In this document: piece by piece, positions 36,414-41,585 of the stretch
How the letters are laid out: the number at the start of each line of letters is the position of its first letter
Position numbering within the stretch: the stretch's first letter is position 1
Virus record (IMG/VR): IMGVR_UViG_3300048091_000060
Span: 1 to 41,585 of that record
DNA: 41,585 bases
Reading direction: 5' to 3' (one strand)
Origin: a virus
Position numbers and translations under genes: made by a program
The notes under the pieces: generated by a model
What the model saw: only the letters and a program-made list of their open reading frames with translations
Told to the model about the DNA's origin: nothing
Databases searched by the model: none

Positions 36414-36435
36414 CACCTGCGAAATTTCGTAGGTG
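36414..36435. promoter_or_regulatory. 22-bp operator-like palindrome 14 (before the scaffold gene)
   Basis: CACCTGCGA, AATT and TCGTAGGTG, between the MuF-like and scaffold genes. No clear promoter accompanies it. Confidence 0.85.
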
Positions 36436-36439
36436 GAAG

Positions 36440-37363
36440 TCAGACGATGTAGCCGTTCTTCTTGAGCAACCGGATCTGTAGCGCGCGGTCGTTCTCGGCT
36501 AGCTTCATGATTTCCTCAGGCATTAGCCGAGGACTTTTCTTGACGCGGCTGTGGGCTAGGCCGCGCTTCGTGGTGCCTTCGGTAGTGGTCTCGATCGTGT
36601 GCCCGTACGCCGTGGCCGTGCCCATTCCCCGTCGGGCATTCACCACCTGGCCCATGTCGGCGCCATTGGCGATTGCCTCTGCCCCTGCCTCGCCGAACGT
36701 GGCGATCTTCTGCGCTGTAGACATCTCGTCGAAAATTGCTTCCGGCGACGCAGGGCGGGGGGTGTGGAACTTGGTTACCGGCTCCATCGTGCAGTCACAG
36801 CGGGGATGCCGCTGGAACGCTTCACTGATGCCGTACTCGACACCCGCCAGTAGGATGCACCGCGAGCACGCGGGAGCCTCCACAACGCGGATATACGACG
36901 TAACGGCGGGACGGGAGATCATGCCGACTAGGTCAGCCTGTCGCCCGATGTCAGCGATCTGTGTGCGTACGAGTAGGTCTAGGAAGGCTCGGCCCGTTGC
37001 GAGCGATTGAGCCAGGGACAGACCACGCGATAGCGCGTTCATGGTGTTCCACGCCGGGTACATCAGGAGGTTCGGGAGCGGTCGGCCGTCACCGGCGATT
37101 CCGGCTAGGGCCTCAGGGGCGATACTCCCCTCGCTGTTGATGTCGCCGAGTAGTTGAGCTAGGAAGGGATCCGCCGCGCGCGCTGCCTCGTACTGGCCAT
37201 TGGCGATTAGCTCGGCAACCGCCGGAACCATCTGGGCCCACGAGCCGACAATGTTGTTTTCGTCGACCCGTGACCAGAATCGGGACACCAACCGAGCCAC
37301 CCGACTAGCCAGTACCCCGCGCGTGATTTGGTGGGCAACAGCGAGTTGGGTGGCAGTCATCAC
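36440..37363 (-). CDS. MuF-like minor head protein
   Basis: 307 residues. The segment VVEAPACSRCILLAG, then FQRHPRCDCTMEPV, is the MuF-type Cys/His signature of minor head proteins that sit after the portal; the N-terminal 200 residues are helical. It may bind the portal or be ejected with DNA; some databases label the family capsid maturation protease, but no catalytic triad is visible. GTG 37363 and ATG 37360 both overlap the portal stop (GTGATG). Confidence 0.85.
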   Translation of the reverse strand: MMTATQLAVAHQITRGVLASRVARLVSRFWSRVDENNIVGSWAQMVPAVAELIANGQYEAARAADPFLAQLLGDINSEGSIAPEALAGIAGDGRPLPNLLMYPAWNTMNALSRGLSLAQSLATGRAFLDLLVRTQIADIGRQADLVGMISRPAVTSYIRVVEAPACSRCILLAGVEYGISEAFQRHPRCDCTMEPVTKFHTPRPASPEAIFDEMSTAQKIATFGEAGAEAIANGADMGQVVNARRGMGTATAYGHTIETTTEGTTKRGLAHSRVKKSPRLMPEEIMKLAENDRALQIRLLKKNGYIV

Positions 37364-38814
37364 GGACCCGCTGTAGTAGGTGCCGCAGGCGTAGGCGCGT
37401 GAGACATAAGCGCAGTCGCCGCCGCTATGGGATCTAGCTGCGCCTCTCGCTCCTTCATCTTGAGCATGTCGACGATCTCAGTCGGGGTTAGCCCGTACTT
37501 GAGCGCGATCCACTCGAAGGGGAATCCGATCTGCTTGAGCTTGAGCAGCGCATCGGATAGCTGCGAATGACTGCGCGACTCGGCGTCGGCCCAGAGAACG
37601 CGACCACCAGCGATAGCGTCCGCCTTCGCAGTGTTGCCCTGAGCAAGCGCAACCAGTCGGAACATCTCGCGTAGTGCCTGGCCAAACCAAATCTGCTTTT
37701 CCTCGACCCGCTTAACCAGGCCGGTTTCCGCAGCGAGTAGTGCATCGCCGCTAATGTTCGTCATCTTGCCGGAAAGGTAGTGCTGGGGCGTGCGGGTCTG
37801 CGCCGCAATGTGGCCCACGGCAACCTCAATGATGTTGCTGTAAGCCTCCAGGTTCGCCGCAGTCCACTCGGTTACCTTGACGTCGTCACCGGTGAAGAAC
37901 ATCACTCGGTCAACGGCAAAGCGCTCAAGATCGACCGGGCGCGAACCAACAATCTGGCCGGTCTCGTCGAGAATCGGGACTTCAGGAACCTCGGCACCGA
38001 GCACGATTCGCTGCGGGAATGACGCATAGTCAGACGCAGTGAAGAGCTGGGCCCACAGCAGGTTTACCGCATCCTGCATCGCGACCACACCGGAGACATC
38101 CGAGATGGGATCCTCAGCGAGCATGGGGCGGTTTGGCAGTTCCACCATCGGGACAACGCCCATGGGGTTTACCTGCGGGTTGGGCTCGCCGCCCGTGTCG
38201 CGCAGGTCCCATACCTTGATGACCTCATCGACTTCACGCATCTGGGGCGTCTTGCCGTCCAGCGGGCTGTTAGTCGCCTGCGTGAACTTCCAGACCTCAC
38301 CGGGGAGATACAGGGTCGCGTGTGTCTCGTTCCCGTCCTCCCACAGCTTCAGTGCCGCGCGCCTGCGCCTACGCGAACCAGGCTCATAGGCGATGATGCA
38401 TTGCGAGGCATCCTCGAAGGTGACCTCTGGCGTCTCCTCATCCTCCGGGTTACCCCAGACAAGAGCGAAGGAGCGGCCCGCATTCACAGCGCCAAGGAAG
38501 CCAAGCTGCGAGTCAGCGTCTAGGCCATTCATCTGCCAGACACGCCACGACTCGTCATCGGCTTCAGTGGCCCCGGCGGGCTGGATGCCGTTCACGGTCA
38601 GTCGCTCAACCGGCGAGTCTGACGTGACCTGTACCCAGTTGTCAGAGAAGTTCTTGTATCGGTCACCGTGGAACTTGCGGAACTGATCAGACGCGAACGT
38701 GAGCTTCTGAGATCCACGGTAGTAGTCGGTATTCCGGGTAATGGTCGGGCGCCGGTTCAGTAGCTCGTTTTCCAGCGCGCCGACTAGCGATAGGGCCTGT
38801 TCCAGGGTGGCCAC
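37360..38814 (-). CDS. Portal protein
   Basis: 484 residues, the SPP1 gp6-like portal type: NRRPTITRNTDYYRGSQKLT at the N-terminus, FSDNWVQVTSDSPVERLTVN, LPNRPMLAEDPISDVSGVVA and QTRTPQHYLSGKMTNISGDA, then a charged C-terminus. It forms the dodecameric DNA channel. GTG 38814 with AGGAGG 5 nt upstream. Confidence 0.95.
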   Translation of the reverse strand: MATLEQALSLVGALENELLNRRPTITRNTDYYRGSQKLTFASDQFRKFHGDRYKNFSDNWVQVTSDSPVERLTVNGIQPAGATEADDESWRVWQMNGLDADSQLGFLGAVNAGRSFALVWGNPEDEETPEVTFEDASQCIIAYEPGSRRRRRAALKLWEDGNETHATLYLPGEVWKFTQATNSPLDGKTPQMREVDEVIKVWDLRDTGGEPNPQVNPMGVVPMVELPNRPMLAEDPISDVSGVVAMQDAVNLLWAQLFTASDYASFPQRIVLGAEVPEVPILDETGQIVGSRPVDLERFAVDRVMFFTGDDVKVTEWTAANLEAYSNIIEVAVGHIAAQTRTPQHYLSGKMTNISGDALLAAETGLVKRVEEKQIWFGQALREMFRLVALAQGNTAKADAIAGGRVLWADAESRSHSQLSDALLKLKQIGFPFEWIALKYGLTPTEIVDMLKMKEREAQLDPIAAATALMSHAPTPAAPTTAGP

Positions 38815-38842
38815 ACGATCCTCCTATGTGGCCAACCCTTGG

Positions 38843-40465
38843 TTAGGCAGCCATATACAACGGTTTCTTTTTCAGGAGACCAGCGGCGACGGCATCCGAA
38901 CGCGCTTCGTGCGCGAGGACACTGACAACCGCTAGGTCAATCTTTCGGCGGTGCTCGGGCTTGGTTAGGACGTAGCGATCAGACGGCCGGGCCGCCATAC
39001 GCGCGTTGAACATGTGTCGCGCTGTGATCTCGCACCCGTCATGCGTGAAGTTGGAATCCTTCTTGATGACGTCGGTCTTGATTCGCTCAGCAGCGGCATG
39101 CATCTGGACCGGTCGGCGCGTGTGCCATTTGATGATTCGTCGCTCGCCATAGCGCTCTGCCCACTGGTCAACCTCGGTTTCCCAATACGGCGGGTCGCAG
39201 TACATGAGTTTTACGTCGTACTTGGCGAACAGCTCGCTAACCGCTGCGTCGACTTCCAGGCGGGGAACCTGCCCTCCCCACTCCGCCGGATCCCAATACG
39301 TCTTTCGATCCGACGGGCCATAGGACGGGGTGAACTGGAAACCTTCCAGGGTCTCAGCGCGAATGCCCGTCCAGTCATCGGAGTCCGAACCATCGAACCC
39401 GAGGACAATCGGCACCTTCATGAGCTTGTAGGTGGATGGCTTAGGTAGCTCGCGGTCGCTCACGCGCGAGAGCCAGTGAGAAGCCTCAATCCAAGAGCCG
39501 TGACCGGCGACTACTCGGTTACCGAAGAACCGTTCAGCCTGCCCGGGGTCGGTCTCTAGTAGCTCCGCCGCCTCCGCCTCAATGGCGTCCAGGTCGATGT
39601 GTTCACACCCGGCGTAGACAGCGCGGTGGATCTTCCGGCGTTCCGCCTTATTGCGGTAGCTCAGGGTCGGGGGCGCCTGCGGGAAGAACTTGTAAACGTC
39701 CTCCGCCTTACCCTCGAACGTGCGCTGAGCCGTCGAGACTTCATCCGGCGCCCATGCGTTCGTCGTTTCCAGCGAGCGGCCTGACATACCGGCGAGACCA
39801 CGGCGCATAGTCTCTGCGACCTTGATCATCTTGTTCGTTACCGAATACGTGCCGGTCTCATCCTGAATGGCGAAAGTGATGGGGTTACCGAGGCGCGATT
39901 GCGCGGACGACGTGACCACATCGATACGGCCCTCCTCGCCTACGCGCACGAAGCCTTCACGGACGTTCATGACGGAGCCCAGCGAGCCATGCCGGATCAT
40001 CGCTGTAAGCGGCCGGTAGACGTTGGCAACCTGGTCTTCCGACGTAGCGAGTAGCTGAATCAGCGGAGTGGGTTGGGGCAGTGCCATGGGCTCGCCAACG
40101 GCGTAGTCATAGCGCCACCCGCAGGGGCAACCGTGTTCGGCGCACCGGTAGAACTCTCCGCCCTCGGCAAAGCCTGCGAACACCGTAGGTCCGGCAGCTT
40201 CAGCGAGGACGATGGACGCAGCGAACGGGCCCTTACCACTCTTCTGCGGCATGACCACCTGGCCACGTCGGTAGATGTACGCGGCGCTTCGCTGTCCTAG
40301 CTCGGCGGTAGGTCGGACCGTGTAGAAGTTGGCCGCTACCTCAACCTGCCAGTCAAGTAGCTCGAACGGCTCACCCTGGCGGAATCCATCGGGGATAACG
40401 GCGTGCGTCTGGATCCACTCCAGCGTCACGAGCATGACCCGCTCAGGGTCCACCAGGCTAACCAC
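38843..40465 (-). CDS. Terminase large subunit
   Basis: 540 residues. Walker A VVMPQKSGKG (70-79) and Walker B ITFAIQDETG (Asp202, Glu203) form the packaging ATPase; the C-terminal nuclease includes VLGFDGSDSDDWTGI and KLMYCDPPYWETEVD. A Cys-rich loop (RCAEHGCPCGW, about 107-117) lies between them, as in related actinophage terminases. GTG 40465 overlaps the small-subunit stop by 8 nt and has AAGGTGG upstream. I found no TTA codon on a partial look. Confidence 0.95.
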   Translation of the reverse strand: MVSLVDPERVMLVTLEWIQTHAVIPDGFRQGEPFELLDWQVEVAANFYTVRPTAELGQRSAAYIYRRGQVVMPQKSGKGPFAASIVLAEAAGPTVFAGFAEGGEFYRCAEHGCPCGWRYDYAVGEPMALPQPTPLIQLLATSEDQVANVYRPLTAMIRHGSLGSVMNVREGFVRVGEEGRIDVVTSSAQSRLGNPITFAIQDETGTYSVTNKMIKVAETMRRGLAGMSGRSLETTNAWAPDEVSTAQRTFEGKAEDVYKFFPQAPPTLSYRNKAERRKIHRAVYAGCEHIDLDAIEAEAAELLETDPGQAERFFGNRVVAGHGSWIEASHWLSRVSDRELPKPSTYKLMKVPIVLGFDGSDSDDWTGIRAETLEGFQFTPSYGPSDRKTYWDPAEWGGQVPRLEVDAAVSELFAKYDVKLMYCDPPYWETEVDQWAERYGERRIIKWHTRRPVQMHAAAERIKTDVIKKDSNFTHDGCEITARHMFNARMAARPSDRYVLTKPEHRRKIDLAVVSVLAHEARSDAVAAGLLKKKPLYMAA

Positions 40466-40916
40466 GGGCCACCTTCAGCCGGTCAGCGATGGACGACACA
40501 CCAGCGAACTGCGGGGAGTCATCTGCGGCGTCAAGGCCACCGGTTCCAACGACCCACTTGTTACGCAGCATGCCGTTAGCGGTGAGGCCCAGCGACTCGC
40601 CGTGCATCTTCACCTGAGACCAGATCAGCGAGGACGACTTAGGAAGCTCCGCGCGGGCGAGTAGGCGCACGTAGGCAGCCACTTCGAACTCAAGCCCCAT
40701 GGCCTCCCACTGGGCAGCCTGCGGAGTCTCCCAGAGTCGTTCCCAGAGGTCATACTCGCGGTCGCTGGGATCGACCAGGGGGAAGGCGGGGAGTGCTCCG
40801 TCGCGTCCCTCAGCGGGCAGGGTGACCCATTCGGAGCGATCGGCCTTTGCCTTATGGCTTCGATCCTTGCTTGTCGGCACCGGACCGGAGTTGGGGCGTG
40901 CACCACCTCTTGCCAC
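40458..40916 (-). CDS. Terminase small subunit
   Basis: 152 residues from GTG 40916 (AGGAGG, 9 nt). N-terminal MARGGARPNSGPVPTSKDRS is typical of small terminases of actinophages; the helical body DLWERLWETPQAAQWEAMG and LIWSQVKMHGESLGLTANG supports it. It recognises the packaging site and loads the large subunit. Confidence 0.85.
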   Translation of the reverse strand: MARGGARPNSGPVPTSKDRSHKAKADRSEWVTLPAEGRDGALPAFPLVDPSDREYDLWERLWETPQAAQWEAMGLEFEVAAYVRLLARAELPKSSSLIWSQVKMHGESLGLTANGMLRNKWVVGTGGLDAADDSPQFAGVSSIADRLKVARG

Positions 40917-40934
40917 GTTGGGTCACCTCCTTCG

Positions 40935-41513
40935 TCAGGTCAGCCAGGGATGCAACTCCCTAGCAAAGTCGTATGGATCCTTGTTGTACTTCCGCCGGTT
41001 ACAAGGGGCGCAGGACGGAACCAGGTTGGACAGCGCGTGTGCGCCACCCTTAGAGAGGGGGAACACATGGTCTTCATGGATGGGCTCAGTGCCCGTGAAC
41101 GGCGCGTCACACCAGTAACAGGCGTAGTACCCAGCGTCGTCCCAATGGGCATACAGGTCAGCGGTACTGAACGGTTCTAGCGTGGCGCCTCTGAGACGAG
41201 CCCTGCGGCGACTCTTCTTAGCGGACTGTTCCGCCATCCTGGCCGCATCGCGAGCACGTTGCTTGGCCCTAGCCTCTGGTGTCCGCGCCCGTACGTACTC
41301 CATAGCCTTACGCTCAGGCGTTTCGTTGTACGCCCGGTCCTTAGCTGTCAGGCACTCGCGGCAACGGGCAGTGCGACCCATCCGGTTAGCCCTGTTGACC
41401 CGGAAAGCTTCTAGTGGGAGATCAGCGGAACAGCATGGGCAGGTACGCAGCGCGGGTGCGGGCAGTTCGCTGTGTCCGATCGGGGTGAGGTCAAGGTCAA
41501 GGGTCAGACTCAC
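40935..41513 (-). CDS. HNH endonuclease next to the terminase
   Basis: 192 residues from GTG 41513 (GAGGGGTG, 7 nt). N-terminal zinc module (CPCCSADLPLEAF and CRECLTAKD), a long basic linker (about 70-115) and an HNH domain CYWCDAPF...IHEDHVFPLSKGGAH...NLVPSCAPCN. HNH proteins encoded beside the terminase assist cohesive-end cutting in several phages (for example HK97 gp74), so this one probably serves packaging rather than homing. Confidence 0.9.
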   Translation of the reverse strand: MSLTLDLDLTPIGHSELPAPALRTCPCCSADLPLEAFRVNRANRMGRTARCRECLTAKDRAYNETPERKAMEYVRARTPEARAKQRARDAARMAEQSAKKSRRRARLRGATLEPFSTADLYAHWDDAGYYACYWCDAPFTGTEPIHEDHVFPLSKGGAHALSNLVPSCAPCNRRKYNKDPYDFARELHPWLT

Positions 41514-41585
41514 AACGCGTCACCCCTCTTATCACTCTTGGTAGTTTGATCAAGGTTTTTGAACCGGGCACACTTTCTAGCGCGC
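41514..41585. other. Right-edge non-coding segment, possible packaging end
   Basis: 72 bp without a gene, containing the palindrome TTGATCAA (41546-41553), GGTTCAAAAACC and a terminal GCGCGC. Together with the repeats at 1-142 it may frame the cos region, if the window is a whole linear genome. Confidence 0.4.

Noticed and set aside
38843-40465. Cys-rich loop RCAEHGCPCGW in the large terminase as a novel insertion
   Set aside because: From memory, related actinophage terminases carry the same loop, so it is not unusual.
41526-41553. Possible late promoter TTGATC, 16 bp, TAAGAG at the right edge
   Set aside because: Transcription would begin downstream of the HNH Shine-Dalgarno, leaving no ribosome site; the boxes are also weak.

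Overview
The window reads as a nearly complete or complete genome of a temperate, siphovirus-type actinobacteriophage, most probably of Streptomyces. GC content is high, every supported gene lies on the minus strand, and the order is that of a tailed phage drawn backwards: HNH and terminase at the right edge, then portal, MuF-like protein, scaffold, capsid, head-tail connectors, tail tube, frameshifted tail chaperones, tape measure, minor tail proteins and lysis genes (41.5 to 22.2 kb). Replication and nucleotide metabolism follow (22.1 to 6.4 kb), then small early genes, and an integrase, tRNAs and a secreted protein at the left edge. The gene set (class II ribonucleotide reductase, ThyX, Cas4-like nuclease, Gp3-like protein, P4-type primase-helicase, family A polymerase, serine integrase, stoperator-like repeats) resembles the R4-like Streptomyces phages, which are described as sharing ancestry and repressor-stoperator control with cluster A mycobacteriophages. 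That placement is inference; no database was searched.

Region by region. 1-142: short repeats at the end of the window. 143-820: HNH endonuclease and two tRNAs. 822-1598: small secreted protein, a 90-bp palindrome-flanked element and a 45-47 bp dyad that is a good attP candidate. 1599-4073: serine integrase and three unknown genes, read out of a repeat-rich control region (4074-4381). 4382-6343: four self-contained early cassettes (operator, promoter, small gene, terminator) plus a fifth small gene. 6388-10397: dCMP deaminase, thioredoxin, ThyX, class II ribonucleotide reductase and tiny interleaved genes. 10407-17070: HNH, sigma-like protein, DNA polymerase, primase-helicase, HNH. 17154-22123: small genes, Gp3-like (recombination directionality) protein, Cas4-like nuclease, an abundant-looking early protein and a dNMP kinase. 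22175-23428: holin candidates and amidase endolysin. 23506-41513: virion genes.

Three genome-wide signals are not explained by the genes. First, about 16 copies of an imperfect 22-bp palindrome (half-site CACCTACGA, mirrored as TCGTAGGTG). They abut the -35 boxes of five near-identical promoters, sit inside a sixth, provide the Shine-Dalgarno of two HNH genes, and merge with terminator U-tracts; they are probably operators or stoperators of an immunity repressor that I cannot identify with confidence. Second, eight copies of a 17-bp element (GCTAACCGACWCGACAG in the direction of transcription), mostly 28-42 nt upstream of a start codon of a replication or metabolism gene; because the phage encodes a sigma-like protein, a phage-specific promoter is one explanation. 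Third, a duplicated 90-bp element with 15-bp inverted arms and exactly 60 bp between them, 18.6 kb apart.

Four short genes (49 to 58 codons) were found by reading the sequence between larger genes, and a programmed -1 frameshift on the heptamer GGGAAAC joins the two tail chaperone frames.
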